24,173 nt of DNA from CAYJAZ01 sp964371865 (GCA_964371865.1 CAYJOR010000040.1:1-24173); one strand, 5' to 3'. Shown: positions 7,499 to 16,634, numbered from the stretch's first letter. A program made the numbers and translations. Notes: generated by a model from the letters alone, not told the origin.

Positions 7499-7522
7499 GA
7501 AAGGAGGGGCAACTCTCCTTTC
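7499..7522 (+). terminator. Probable terminator after argG
   Basis: An 8-bp stem GAAAGGAG/CTCCTTTC with an 8-base loop, then TTCT. It lies 81 bases past argG and 33 bases before the next start codon. The T-tract is short, so termination may be partial. Confidence 0.6.
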
Positions 7523-7555
7523 TTCTATAAAATTAGTTAGATAAGGTGTTAGACT

Positions 7556-8143
7556 TTGAGTAAAGAACAATCATTTATTCATGTAGGCGCAAATGCTCTG
7601 CTTCCTGTGTGCCCAGTTGCATTTTTAGGCACGTATGATGAAAATGAACAGCCTAATATAATGACGGTTGCTTGGTATGGTGTTGTAAATTCACAACCTC
7701 CAATCATTTCAGTTTCAGTAAGGCACGAAAGAAAGAGTTATAATAATATCATTGTAAATAAAGCATTTACGCTATCAGTACCTCATGAGGATCAAGCAAA
7801 AGAACTCGATTATGCAGGTATTGTTTCCGGTAATGCTCAAGATAAATTCTCTGCTTTACGTTTAAGCCCTTGCGCCGGTGAGCATGTGCAGGCTCCTTAT
7901 GTTGGCGAATGCCCTTTTGTTGTAGAGCTTTCACTTGTTTCTAGTCAAAATTTTGGTTCTCATGTATGCTTTTTCGGTGAGGTAATGGATATAAAAATCC
8001 ATGAAAATTGCTTTGATAAGAATAAAAATATTATCCCAGAAAAATTGTCGTCATTAGTATATAGTCCGATTGTTAAAGAATATATGAGCTTAGGAAGTTC
8101 AAAAGGAAGAGCCTACTCTTTAGGTCGTGCATACAAAGTATAA
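7556..8143 (+). CDS. Flavin reductase-like FMN-binding protein (flavoredoxin-type)
   Basis: A 195-residue protein of the flavin reductase-like domain family, close in length to the flavoredoxin of Desulfovibrio gigas. Family features are PVAFLGTYDENEQPNIMTVA near the N-terminus, PPIISVSVRHERKSYNNI, the FTLSVP segment (the FMN-binding split barrel) and the closing LGRAYKV. It would bind FMN non-covalently in the cytosol and move electrons; partner unknown. It starts with TTG at 7556, with AAGGTG 8 bases upstream; no better ATG exists near the conserved N-terminus. It seems to be a separate unit between a terminator and the helicase promoter. Confidence 0.82.
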   Translation: MSKEQSFIHVGANALLPVCPVAFLGTYDENEQPNIMTVAWYGVVNSQPPIISVSVRHERKSYNNIIVNKAFTLSVPHEDQAKELDYAGIVSGNAQDKFSALRLSPCAGEHVQAPYVGECPFVVELSLVSSQNFGSHVCFFGEVMDIKIHENCFDKNKNIIPEKLSSLVYSPIVKEYMSLGSSKGRAYSLGRAYKV

Positions 8144-8213
8144 ATAAATTTAGATAGTTACTGTGTTACATATATAAAAAATGAATACTGAAAGAGAAAA
8201 TGTGAATTTTTAC

Positions 8214-8242
8214 TTGATAATATAAAAAATATAATGTATATA
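8214..8242 (+). promoter_or_regulatory. Possible promoter of the SNF2 helicase
   Basis: TTGATA (8214-8219), a 17-base spacer and TATATA (8237-8242), in the 182-base gap before the helicase gene. The region is very AT-rich, so chance matches are likely. Confidence 0.35.
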
Positions 8243-8325
8243 TTGTTAATCTTCTTATGTGATAGAAGTTAAATTAGATTAATGAATTGTTGTCATAATA
8301 GTGTTTTTGTTTGTAAGGAATTTAT

Positions 8326-11300
8326 ATGAATAGTCGTGAAGAAGCTGCTGCAAAGTCTATACTGCAAAACTTTGTTAATAAGTCAGTTCCGGAATATATT
8401 AGAGATACAGCCCGTATGCTCTTGAATGAGCATTCGATAGGTAAAGTCGATATTGATACAGCGGGTGATTTACTAAAAATTCAAGGGGTTGTGCATGGTG
8501 AAGACTTTCAAAGTTACGCACCAAAATTAAGTTTGAGTTTAGCCGATAAACATGTAGAACATACTTGTAACTGCATGGAATCATTTGCAGATAGCTGTAA
8601 GCACGTAGCTGCTTTAGCAATTCATTTAGTACAAACATTTGAAAATAATGAAAGCGCTGCCGAAGTAAAGTCTGAAAAACCTCGAGCTGAATGGCGCCAA
8701 AATTTCCGCTCGTTTTACACAGGGCAACACGAACCAGAAACATCACGACACTATTTCCTATTTCAATTTTTCCCTGAAATGGGCAGACTTTCTGTCGCCT
8801 TCTTCCGCGCAAGACAAAACAAAACAGGTATATCTACTGTAAGACAAGATGTTACGCTCGATCAAATTTTACAAAATCCTGAATGGTGTGAACAATCTCC
8901 GGAACTCCCACGTATTCTTGAACTTATTGGGCATCATTTAGACTATAGAGGACATAAAGTTGAAATCCCTGATGGACTTCTCTCATGGTTTCTTTGGGCA
9001 GTTCGTCATGAATACTATCTTTTTTGGAAAGATACTGAAATTCCTTTCAGAATTGAAAATACTACTATGCGCCTCAAATTGCGTCCAGCTATGGAGGAAG
9101 AAGGTCTTAAATTCGACGTACTCCTACAAAGAGAAGGAAAAGAACCGTTCTCAATTATTGATGAAGATGAGGAATATTATAAAGAACATCAAGAAGTTAC
9201 CTTCCACGGGCAAATGCCATTATGGGTATGTTGGCACTATGCGCTCTACCCTGTTCAAACATGTCTAAGCCACTACGTCATTCATGATTTAGTAAGTAAT
9301 CCACCGCTTATTCCTTCAGAAGATATCTCAGAATTTCTTGACAGGGTTTGGACAAAACTCCCTTCATCAGAACTCTATGAACAAGATGAGTTCTTGCGTA
9401 TTATGGAACCAGTATTCCAACCTGCAAGCTATAATCCGAAACTTTACCTTGATGAAGAAGGTTCACTTCTTACACTTGAAGTTCAAAATATTTACGAAAC
9501 AATGCACGGTGAGTTCAACCTTATAGGGCCAAACCCAGACTTTCAAACAGGCTCATACGTGTTTGAAGGTAAAACTTTCCTTGTGCGTAGAAGTCAAATT
9601 GAAGAAACTCAATTACTTCAACAACTTTCCGACATGCGCTTCCAACCACGTACAAATAAACTTTGGTTTATGGAACCAGAAGAAGCAATTGCATTCTTGC
9701 TCGACTCCTATCCTACTCTTATTGAAAACTGGCGTGTTTATGGTGAAGCTACACTTTCACGCTACAATAAAGTCCATAAATCTTCACCGGTTATATCAGC
9801 TACTGTTGAAAGTAATGAAAAAGAAAAATGGTTTTCACTCGATATCGAAGTTGAATACGATGGACAAAGTCTACCACTTGAAAGAATTTGGCGTGCCTGG
9901 CTTAAAGGAAAACGTTACGTACAACTTAAAGATGGTTCTTACGCATCACTTCCTGAATCTTGGCTTGAAAAATTAGCTCATAAATTAAAAGTGTTAGGGC
10001 TTGATCCAACAAAATCTCCAAAACACCAATTTAAACAATTTGAAGCTCCTCTACTTGATTCTCTACTAGAAGATTTGCCAAATACCCATGTCGATTCTTT
10101 CTGGACAACACTACGTGAAAACATAAGAAATTTCACAGAGGTAAAAGCCGTAGATACTCCGGAAGGACTAGATGCAACATTGCGTCCATACCAGTTGCAA
10201 GGTGTTTCCTATATGAACTTCTTGCGTGAATACGGCTTTGGCGGTATTCTTGCCGACGAAATGGGTCTTGGTAAAACAATTCAAACACTTGCGTTTATTC
10301 AATACATGAAAAACTCCGGTGCAGTAGGTCCTAACCTTATTGTTGTGCCTACTTCGGTTCTTCCGAACTGGGATAGAGAAGCATCAAAATTCGTTCCTGA
10401 CTTAAATCGTGTTATTGTATACGGTACAAGACGCGAAAATATCTTCAAGAAAATCGGCGGCGCTGACTTAGTAATCACAACTTATGCGCTTTTACGTCGT
10501 GATATGGAAGAACTTGAAAAGCACGAATTTAACTCTATCATTCTTGATGAAGCACAAAATATTAAAAACCCGAATACAATTACAGCACGTTCTGTTCGTC
10601 AAATAAATTCAAAGATGAGGCTCTGCTTATCGGGTACTCCGATTGAAAATAACCTCTTTGAATTATGGTCATTATTTGAATTCCTCATGCCTGGCTTCTT
10701 AGGCTCTCAACACGCTTTCCAACGTGGTGTTATTAAGCCAATCAAGGAAGGAGATAGTGAAACTTTAGAATATTTACGCTCAAGGGTAAGACCGTTTATC
10801 CTTCGTCGTACAAAGGCAGAAGTGGTTAAAGATCTTCCACCGAAAATCGAAAACGTTACTTACTGCGCTCTTTCAGACGAACAAGCAGAGCTTTACTCAG
10901 CTCTTGCTAAAAAATTACGTGATCAGGTTCTTGCTGATGTGGATGAAAAAGGTATGGCAAAAAGTCAAATGTCAATTCTTGATGCTCTACTTAAACTCCG
11001 TCAAATCTGTTGTCACCCACGACTTCTTAAAATGGATATGCCAGGATTCTCAGCAAATCTTACATCCGGTAAATTTGAAGCTTTCAAAGATATGGTGATT
11101 GATATTGTTGAAGAAGGGCATAAAGTTCTTGTATTCTCACAATTTGTTCAAATGCTACATGTTATCCGTAACTGGTTGCAAATGACCGATATTCCTTTCT
11201 GTTATCTCGATGGTTCAAGCAAGGACAGACTAGAACAAGTTGATAAATTCAATAACTCACCGGAAATTCCAATATTCTTGATTTCGCTTAAAGCTGGTGG

Positions 11301-11571
11301 TACTGGTCTTAACCTTACATCTGCTGACTACGTTATTCACTATGATCCATGGTGGAACCCTGCTGTTGAAAGTCAAGCAACTGATAGAGCTCACCGTATC
11401 GGACAGAAAAAGCAAGTATTCTCCTATAAAATGATTTGTCAAAATACTGTAGAAGAAAAAATCTTACGTCTACAAGAAATGAAAAAAGGCGTCGCTGAAG
11501 CGGTAATACCAGGACAAGATACTTGGAAATCTCTCACAAGAGATGATCTTGAAATGTTGTTTGAAGTCTAA
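8326..11571 (+). CDS. SWIM zinc-finger SNF2-family DEAD/DEAH helicase
   Basis: A 1081-residue SNF2-type ATP-dependent DNA translocase. The order is: a SWIM zinc finger (C81-x-C83, then C91-x-H93); a long middle part typical of bacterial SNF2-associated regions (about 130-600); the first RecA lobe with Walker A GLGKT (K650), DEAQ box (741-744) and LSGTPIENN; and the second lobe with VLVFSQF, GGTGLN and motif VI DRAHRIGQ (1020-1027). All core helicase motifs are present, so an active ATPase is expected. The function of bacterial SWIM-SNF2 proteins is largely unproven; roles in chromosome or transcription maintenance are inference. It is distinct from RapA/HepA, and no defence genes are nearby. 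AAGGAA precedes the ATG. Confidence 0.92.
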   Translation: MNSREEAAAKSILQNFVNKSVPEYIRDTARMLLNEHSIGKVDIDTAGDLLKIQGVVHGEDFQSYAPKLSLSLADKHVEHTCNCMESFADSCKHVAALAIHLVQTFENNESAAEVKSEKPRAEWRQNFRSFYTGQHEPETSRHYFLFQFFPEMGRLSVAFFRARQNKTGISTVRQDVTLDQILQNPEWCEQSPELPRILELIGHHLDYRGHKVEIPDGLLSWFLWAVRHEYYLFWKDTEIPFRIENTTMRLKLRPAMEEEGLKFDVLLQREGKEPFSIIDEDEEYYKEHQEVTFHGQMPLWVCWHYALYPVQTCLSHYVIHDLVSNPPLIPSEDISEFLDRVWTKLPSSELYEQDEFLRIMEPVFQPASYNPKLYLDEEGSLLTLEVQNIYETMHGEFNLIGPNPDFQTGSYVFEGKTFLVRRSQIEETQLLQQLSDMRFQPRTNKLWFMEPEEAIAFLLDSYPTLIENWRVYGEATLSRYNKVHKSSPVISATVESNEKEKWFSLDIEVEYDGQSLPLERIWRAWLKGKRYVQLKDGSYASLPESWLEKLAHKLKVLGLDPTKSPKHQFKQFEAPLLDSLLEDLPNTHVDSFWTTLRENIRNFTEVKAVDTPEGLDATLRPYQLQGVSYMNFLREYGFGGILADEMGLGKTIQTLAFIQYMKNSGAVGPNLIVVPTSVLPNWDREASKFVPDLNRVIVYGTRRENIFKKIGGADLVITTYALLRRDMEELEKHEFNSIILDEAQNIKNPNTITARSVRQINSKMRLCLSGTPIENNLFELWSLFEFLMPGFLGSQHAFQRGVIKPIKEGDSETLEYLRSRVRPFILRRTKAEVVKDLPPKIENVTYCALSDEQAELYSALAKKLRDQVLADVDEKGMAKSQMSILDALLKLRQICCHPRLLKMDMPGFSANLTSGKFEAFKDMVIDIVEEGHKVLVFSQFVQMLHVIRNWLQMTDIPFCYLDGSSKDRLEQVDKFNNSPEIPIFLISLKAGGTGLNLTSADYVIHYDPWWNPAVESQATDRAHRIGQKKQVFSYKMICQNTVEEKILRLQEMKKGVAEAVIPGQDTWKSLTRDDLEMLFEV

Positions 11572-11594
11572 CCTCTACCTAAGTTATAATTATT

Positions 11595-11632
11595 AAAGGG
11601 AAAAAAATGTTTTTAGACATGATTTTCCCTTT
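11595..11632 (+). terminator. Terminator of the SNF2 helicase gene
   Basis: A 10-bp perfect stem, AAAGGGAAAA/TTTTCCCTTT, with an 18-base loop, 23 bases past the stop codon. The following TATTCTTT is T-rich but interrupted. Confidence 0.65.
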
Positions 11633-11732
11633 ATTCTTTAATAGGGTATTTTTCTAATTATATAGAACTATTTTTCCTTGTCAAAAATATAAACTATCTT
11701 AATTTAAAAACAATCCCTAGCATAGAAAAATG

Positions 11733-11771
11733 AACTTTTACTACTTAACGAGCAATGCTCATTAAAAAGTT
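11733..11771. promoter_or_regulatory. Long interrupted palindrome upstream of the nad operon
   Basis: Nested inverted repeats: outer AACTTTT/AAAAGTT, then TAA/TTA, then GAGCA-A-TGCTC at the centre (11750-11760). It lies about 60 bases upstream of the nadC -35 box. It could be an operator or a hairpin; no known NAD-repressor consensus (NrtR, NiaR, NadQ) is recognised with confidence. The rest of this 305-base gap shows nothing else beyond the helicase terminator and the nad promoter. Confidence 0.4.
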
Positions 11772-11831
11772 ATTATTTATCTTTCTATTAATATTATGTT
11801 AGCATGTTATAAAAATAACACTATAGAAAAC

Positions 11832-11860
11832 TTGACGTTTTACTAATAAACCGATATAAG
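11832..11860 (+). promoter_or_regulatory. Promoter of the nadC-nadA-nadB operon
   Basis: TTGACG (11832-11837), an exact 17-base spacer and TATAAG (11855-11860). This gives a leader of about 25 bases before the nadC ATG at 11892 and supports that start over an upstream TTG. Confidence 0.7.
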
Positions 11861-11891
11861 TATAAAAATTGAGAAGTTGCGAGAAGAATTT

Positions 11892-12782
11892 ATGCAAAAA
11901 TCATGCTTTGAAAACTATCCTGAAACCATACGCTTACGAGCGGAAAAAAACTTGCTTCAATTAATTGATATTGCGCTAGAAGAAGATGGGGAAGATCTTA
12001 CTTCGCTTGGTGCATTTGAAAACTCTCATAGATCGCAAGCTTATATAATAGCAAAAGAATATAGTTTTGTTGTTGGCCTTTTCTTAGTCCCTATGGTGCT
12101 TGATAAAATGTTAGATAAAAACGACTATATATTTACTCAAGAAGTAGAGGAAGGTGCACGAGTTTCGCCAATGACAAGGCTCTGCACAATCGAAGCTCCT
12201 ACTTCCATTCTTTTAAAAGCTGAAAGAGTGATTCTAAACTTCATAACACATATCTCAGGTGTGGCAAACCTCAGTTATCATTACGTAAAAGAACTCGAGG
12301 GTACAGGCGTAACCCTCCTTGATACTAGAAAAACTCTGCCAGGAATGAGATATCTTGAAAAATATGCAGTTGCATGTTCAGGAGCTAAAAATCATAGACT
12401 TGCACTTGATGATATGCTCATGCTTAAAGATAATCATATAGATGCTTTTGGAAGCATCACAAAGGCTGTTGAAGCACTACGTAATAAGTACGAAAAATGC
12501 CCACCGATTGAAGTAGAATGCAGAAACATTGCCGAGGTTGATGAGGCTGTGGTTGCTCGTCCTGAACGGATTATGCTTGATAACATGCCGCCAAATTTAC
12601 TAAAAGCAGCCTTAATTAGAATTCCAAAAGATTTTGAAGTTGAAATAAGTGGTAATGTTTCAATTGAAAATATTCGTTCTCTTGCTCTTGTATGCGAAGA
12701 AAGAAAACCAAATTTTATTTCAGTTGGAAAGATTACTCATTCCGCTCCAACAGCTGACTTCTCTCTCAAATATGAAAATTAA
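11892..12782 (+). CDS. nadC: Nicotinate-nucleotide pyrophosphorylase (NadC)
   Basis: A 296-residue quinolinate phosphoribosyltransferase, normal length for NadC. It converts quinolinate and PRPP to nicotinate mononucleotide, CO2 and pyrophosphate. Active-site motifs are seen: TRKTLPG with R146 and K147, GAKNHRL with K166, H168 and R169, and LKDNH (178-182). The late EVECRN and RIMLDNMPP motifs and the closing ISVGKITHSAPTADFSLK are also present. The ATG at 11892 has GAGAAG just upstream; an in-frame TTG at 11877 lacks support. It is first in an operon, 18 bases before nadA. The order nadC-nadA-nadB gives the complete de novo route from aspartate. Confidence 0.95.
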   Translation: MQKSCFENYPETIRLRAEKNLLQLIDIALEEDGEDLTSLGAFENSHRSQAYIIAKEYSFVVGLFLVPMVLDKMLDKNDYIFTQEVEEGARVSPMTRLCTIEAPTSILLKAERVILNFITHISGVANLSYHYVKELEGTGVTLLDTRKTLPGMRYLEKYAVACSGAKNHRLALDDMLMLKDNHIDAFGSITKAVEALRNKYEKCPPIEVECRNIAEVDEAVVARPERIMLDNMPPNLLKAALIRIPKDFEVEISGNVSIENIRSLALVCEERKPNFISVGKITHSAPTADFSLKYEN

Positions 12783-12800
12783 TTATAGATAGGAAACAAG

Positions 12801-13844
12801 ATGTTACAAGATAAAATACTAAATTTAAAAAAAGAATTAGGTGATTCACTTTGTATTATGGGTCATCATTATCAAAATGATATTGTAATGCAATACGTAG
12901 ATAAAGCGGGAGATTCTCTTGAACTTGCACGAGCTATGGAAAACATATCAGCTAAAGATATAGTTTTTTGTGGCGTGCATTTTATGGCAGAAACTGCAAC
13001 TTTATTAGCAAAAGATGGACAATATGTTCATATTCCTGACGAATCTGCTGGTTGTCTTATGGCAGACATGGTTCCGGCTGAACTTCTTGAAAAGGTACTC
13101 ACTACTCTCAACTCTGGCAAAAGAAAAGTTATTCCTGTTGCTTATGTAAATACCTCTTTAGCAACAAAGCATGTTGTTGGAAAGTTTGGCGGTGTAGTTT
13201 GTACATCAGCAAATGCTAAAAGTATTTTGAAATGGGCACTTGAAGAAGCTCAAAAAGATAATGAATACGGTAGCGTACTATTTCTGCCAGATGCGAATCT
13301 TGCTGAAAACGCTGCTGATTTACTTGGAATAACCAAAGATAAGGTAAAAAAACTCAGCATGAATAAAGAAGGTGAACTCTTTAATAATGATGAAAATATT
13401 AAAGGTGAAGTCCTTACTTGGCCAGGCTGTTGCCCTATTCATGAGCGTCTAACAGTAAAAGATATGGAAAAAACACGTGCTGATTATCCAACAGCTAAAA
13501 TAGTTTTACACCCTGAATGTGCTCCGGCACTCGTTGAAATGGCGGATTATGCTGGTTCAACATCTTATATTATCAAGCTTGCTGAAGAACTGCCGGAAGG
13601 ATCTATTCTCTTAGTTGGAACTGAGGTTAACCTTGTGGATAGGCTAGCAAAAAAATATGATGGTCAGAAAACAATACGTTCTCTCAAACCTATTGCTTGC
13701 CCGGATATGGCTAAAATTACAGAAGAAAAACTCTACGAAAAACTTTTAGAAATAAAAGAAAATAGAGCAAAAGCTTTTGAAATTGATACTAATTTAAGTG
13801 AAAATGCAATTCACTCACTTACACGTATGTTTAATGCCTGTTAA
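12801..13844 (+). CDS. nadA: Quinolinate synthase (NadA)
   Basis: A 347-residue quinolinate synthase, which condenses iminoaspartate with dihydroxyacetone phosphate using an oxygen-labile [4Fe-4S] cluster. Likely cluster ligands are C85 (ESAGCLMAD), C210 or C211 (WPGCCPIHERL) and C300 (ACPDM). Their spacing is like that of the longer, Bacillus-type NadA. Further family motifs are MGHHYQNDIV near the N-terminus, YVNTSLATK, FLPDANLA and HPECAPALVEMADYAGST (two family segments). AGGAAA precedes the ATG, and nadB follows after 21 bases. Confidence 0.96.
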   Translation: MLQDKILNLKKELGDSLCIMGHHYQNDIVMQYVDKAGDSLELARAMENISAKDIVFCGVHFMAETATLLAKDGQYVHIPDESAGCLMADMVPAELLEKVLTTLNSGKRKVIPVAYVNTSLATKHVVGKFGGVVCTSANAKSILKWALEEAQKDNEYGSVLFLPDANLAENAADLLGITKDKVKKLSMNKEGELFNNDENIKGEVLTWPGCCPIHERLTVKDMEKTRADYPTAKIVLHPECAPALVEMADYAGSTSYIIKLAEELPEGSILLVGTEVNLVDRLAKKYDGQKTIRSLKPIACPDMAKITEEKLYEKLLEIKENRAKAFEIDTNLSENAIHSLTRMFNAC

Positions 13845-13865
13845 CACATAATCAAGAGAAAACTT

Positions 13866-15422
13866 ATGGAAGCTCATAGATATCGCACCCAGACCCTAAT
13901 TATCGGAACCGGTCTTGCCGCTTGTACTTGTGCCTTAAAATTAGCTGATGCCGGACTTGAAGTCACTATGATTTCACCAACAGAAGATGTTGATACAGGT
14001 AATTCTAACCTCGCTCAAGGCGGCATTATCTACTCAAATGACGTGAGTGACCATAAAGTTTTTGAAGAAGATGTCATGATTGCAGGGCATCATTATAACT
14101 CACAAAATGCTGTCCGCTTTCTCACAAAAGAAGGTGCAAAGCCATTAAAGGAAATCCTTATTGATAGACTAGGGGTTCCTTTTGAAAAAAATGGCGATGA
14201 CTTTAACTTCACAAAAGAAGGCGGACATAGCATTGCTCGTATCCTCCATTGCCACGATTACACAGGTAGAGCTATTATGGAGGCAATGCTTGATGAAATT
14301 AACAAACACCAAAATATCAAGATACTTACATCACATACTGCTATTGATCTACTCACAACTGAACACCATGCCAATCTTCCGCAGTACCGCTACCAGCTAA
14401 GAAATGAATGCTTGGGTGCGTATGTTTTAAATAGCAAGGAAAATACTGTAGAAATCATACTTGCAAACCATACTATACTTGCAACAGGCGGAATTGGACA
14501 AGTATATTTGCATAGTACAAATAGTCATTTTTCAGTAGGATCGGGAATTTCAATGGCACAGAGAGCAGCTGTAAGGCTTATGAATGCTGACTGTGTTCAA
14601 TTCCACCCTACATCACTCTATCGTATTGATTCTAAAAGATTTCTTATTAGTGAAGCAATGCGTGGAGAAGGCGGTATTCTTAGAAATAAAAATGGCGAAG
14701 CCTTTATGTCTAAGTATGATCCCCGTAAAGAGCTTGCTCCTCGTGATGTAGTGGCGAAAGCGATTGTATCAGAAATGCTAACTACCGGCGAAGAATTTGT
14801 TTATCTTGACCCATCTCCTGTAAAAGGTGATATTTCTGTTAGGTTTCCAACCATCTATAATCATTGCAAAAACCTAGGCATTGATTTAACAAAAGATATG
14901 ATTCCGGTTGTTCCATCTGCTCACTATTACTGTGGCGGGGTTCTTACCGATACAAAAGGTAGAACTAGTCTAGAACGACTTTTTGCTATTGGTGAATGCG
15001 CTTGTACAGGCGTTCATGGCACAAATCGACTTGCAAGCACTTCTTTACTTGAAGCTCTTTTGTGGGGCGCAAGTACAGCTGAATACATTTCTAATATGCC
15101 AAAATATAAAGATATTTTTAGCAAAAAACTACTCGATTCTATTCCTGATTGGGAAAATACTGGCAGTGAAAATAATGATGATCCTGCCCTTATTGCTCAA
15201 GATTGGGCTTCAATCAAGCATATCATGTGGAATTATGTTGGTATTGTGCGCACAAAGAAAAGAGTGCGAAGAGCCTTTGATGATATGCGTGACTTATCAT
15301 CACATTTGCATTATTTCTATAAAAACACTCCAATTTCTAACTCTTTAATACGACTATTTCATGGTTGTCAAACTGCATATATTATTACGCAAGCCGCATT
15401 ACGTAGCACAAAAGACGATTAG
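13866..15422 (+). CDS. nadB: L-aspartate oxidase (NadB), short C-terminus
   Basis: A 518-residue FAD flavoprotein of the succinate dehydrogenase/fumarate reductase superfamily, expected to oxidise aspartate to iminoaspartate for NadA. The dinucleotide-binding motif is GTGLAA (14-19), with Ala for the usual last Gly. AQGGI (50-54), ATGGIGQVYLHSTN, QFHPTSLY, SEAMRGEGG, HYYCGGVLTD and the GTNRLASTSLLEALLWG segment follow, and a helical C-terminal domain is present (WNYVGIVRTKKR). In an anaerobe the electron acceptor would be fumarate or a quinone rather than oxygen (known for the family). It ends with AALRSTKDD, lacking the ESRG-x-HYR-like tail common in NadB. It is third in the operon, with DUF3179 8 bases behind. 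Confidence 0.93.
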   Translation: MEAHRYRTQTLIIGTGLAACTCALKLADAGLEVTMISPTEDVDTGNSNLAQGGIIYSNDVSDHKVFEEDVMIAGHHYNSQNAVRFLTKEGAKPLKEILIDRLGVPFEKNGDDFNFTKEGGHSIARILHCHDYTGRAIMEAMLDEINKHQNIKILTSHTAIDLLTTEHHANLPQYRYQLRNECLGAYVLNSKENTVEIILANHTILATGGIGQVYLHSTNSHFSVGSGISMAQRAAVRLMNADCVQFHPTSLYRIDSKRFLISEAMRGEGGILRNKNGEAFMSKYDPRKELAPRDVVAKAIVSEMLTTGEEFVYLDPSPVKGDISVRFPTIYNHCKNLGIDLTKDMIPVVPSAHYYCGGVLTDTKGRTSLERLFAIGECACTGVHGTNRLASTSLLEALLWGASTAEYISNMPKYKDIFSKKLLDSIPDWENTGSENNDDPALIAQDWASIKHIMWNYVGIVRTKKRVRRAFDDMRDLSSHLHYFYKNTPISNSLIRLFHGCQTAYIITQAALRSTKDD

Positions 15423-15430
15423 GAGATTTT

Positions 15431-16567
15431 ATGTATACAAGAAGAAAAGCACTTATAACTTTATCAACTCTCTGCGCAGGTATTGGGATACATGCTCTTG
15501 CTCCTGTCGCGCAAGCCTTACCCAGAACACCTCAGCAATTACTTGATATTGCTGAACATATTAATGATACCGGCATGGTTTATGGTGCAATTTCATCGCT
15601 CAGTCAGCCAAACTATATCGACGTACTTGATGCTGATTTATCACTCGATGATGATGAGGCTGTCTTTATTTTTTCCTATCCAGACGCGCCCGAACAACAA
15701 TATATTGTACAGCAAAGGGTTCTAGTGTGGCATGAAGTTTTGAATGAATTTCATAACAACAAAACTTACTGCCTTACCTACTCACCAATTAGTGGAACTC
15801 TTGCATTTTTTGAGGCTTCGACAAAACGAATAAATTTATTTTTTGATGCGGCAGGAACTTTATATAATAATAACAGTATCTTAATTGATAGAAATACAGG
15901 TTCATATTGGTCTCAACTTTTAGGACTTGCTTATGAAGGTCCTCTTGCTGGGACAGGACTTAAATTTCTTCCAGTCTACTGGACAACATGGAAACTTGCA
16001 AAAAAAGCGTATCCTGATGCTATGGTTATGGAGCATCCAAAAGAAAGCGGTGGAAGAAACTACAACCGCGACCCATACGGATCTTATCAAAAAACTGATA
16101 GCTACTATCAAAATAGTCAGATAATTTATCCACTTACACATTATGATACACGTATGCCTGCTAAAACTCAAATCTATGCAATTGAGTCAAATAAGGCGCT
16201 TGTGGCTATAGATATCAATTATGTACGTGAGAAAAAGAGTGTAAATTTCTATCTTGGCCCTACAGCTTTACTTGCAATTTATGATGAAACTCTCGACACA
16301 ATCAGAGTTTTTGATCGTCACTTCTGGCAAGATAATAAACCGGGTCTTTTCTACTATAAAGACTCTAAACTGCAAGACTATAGAACCAGAAGTATCTGGA
16401 ATATTGAAGGGCAATGTGTATCCGGAAAACTTGAAGGAGCATCACTAAAAGAACTTTTTGGATTCTACTCTTTCTGGTTCTCCTTTGCTGCAATAAACCC
16501 TGAAACATTCACAGTTCCAGGTGATGGTGTTGTCCCTGATTCTGTATTCGGTGAAGGAAGTTTTTAG
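15431..16567 (+). CDS. Secreted DUF3179 protein in the nad operon
   Basis: A 378-residue protein of the DUF3179 family (function unknown). An export signal is clear: MYTRRKA, a hydrophobic stretch to about residue 26, and AQA (27-29) before a likely cleavage site; the twin arginine suggests Tat but Sec is possible. DUF3179 marks are WHEVLN (100-105), the fold segment YSPISGT (117-123), GTLYNNN, DRNTGSYWSQ (153-162), TTWKLAKKAYPDA and RDPYGSY. Many relatives have Cys residues at the YSPISGT position (CPLCGT-like), which are replaced here. It starts 8 bases after nadB with AGGAG as ribosome site, so it is translated from the nad transcript; no biochemical link to NAD synthesis is known to me. 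Confidence 0.85.
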   Translation: MYTRRKALITLSTLCAGIGIHALAPVAQALPRTPQQLLDIAEHINDTGMVYGAISSLSQPNYIDVLDADLSLDDDEAVFIFSYPDAPEQQYIVQQRVLVWHEVLNEFHNNKTYCLTYSPISGTLAFFEASTKRINLFFDAAGTLYNNNSILIDRNTGSYWSQLLGLAYEGPLAGTGLKFLPVYWTTWKLAKKAYPDAMVMEHPKESGGRNYNRDPYGSYQKTDSYYQNSQIIYPLTHYDTRMPAKTQIYAIESNKALVAIDINYVREKKSVNFYLGPTALLAIYDETLDTIRVFDRHFWQDNKPGLFYYKDSKLQDYRTRSIWNIEGQCVSGKLEGASLKELFGFYSFWFSFAAINPETFTVPGDGVVPDSVFGEGSF

Positions 16568-16581
16568 TAAATTTAATATTT

Positions 16582-16634
16582 TCGAGAGGGGGAAAACACA
16601 TTTTTGTGTCAAAAATGAGTTTTCCCCCTCTCGA
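16582..16634. repeat. Dispersed hairpin repeat, family B, copy 1
   Basis: A 53-base near-perfect hairpin. The outer arms TCGAGAGGGGGAAAA and their complement (15 bp, perfect) enclose an inner 8-bp stem CATTTTTG/CAAAAATG with a TGT loop; only a CA/AG bulge interrupts. It sits 14 bases past the DUF3179 stop, between convergent genes, and can end both transcripts even though no T-tract follows. A second copy with different bases but the same plan is at 24120. Confidence 0.8.
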
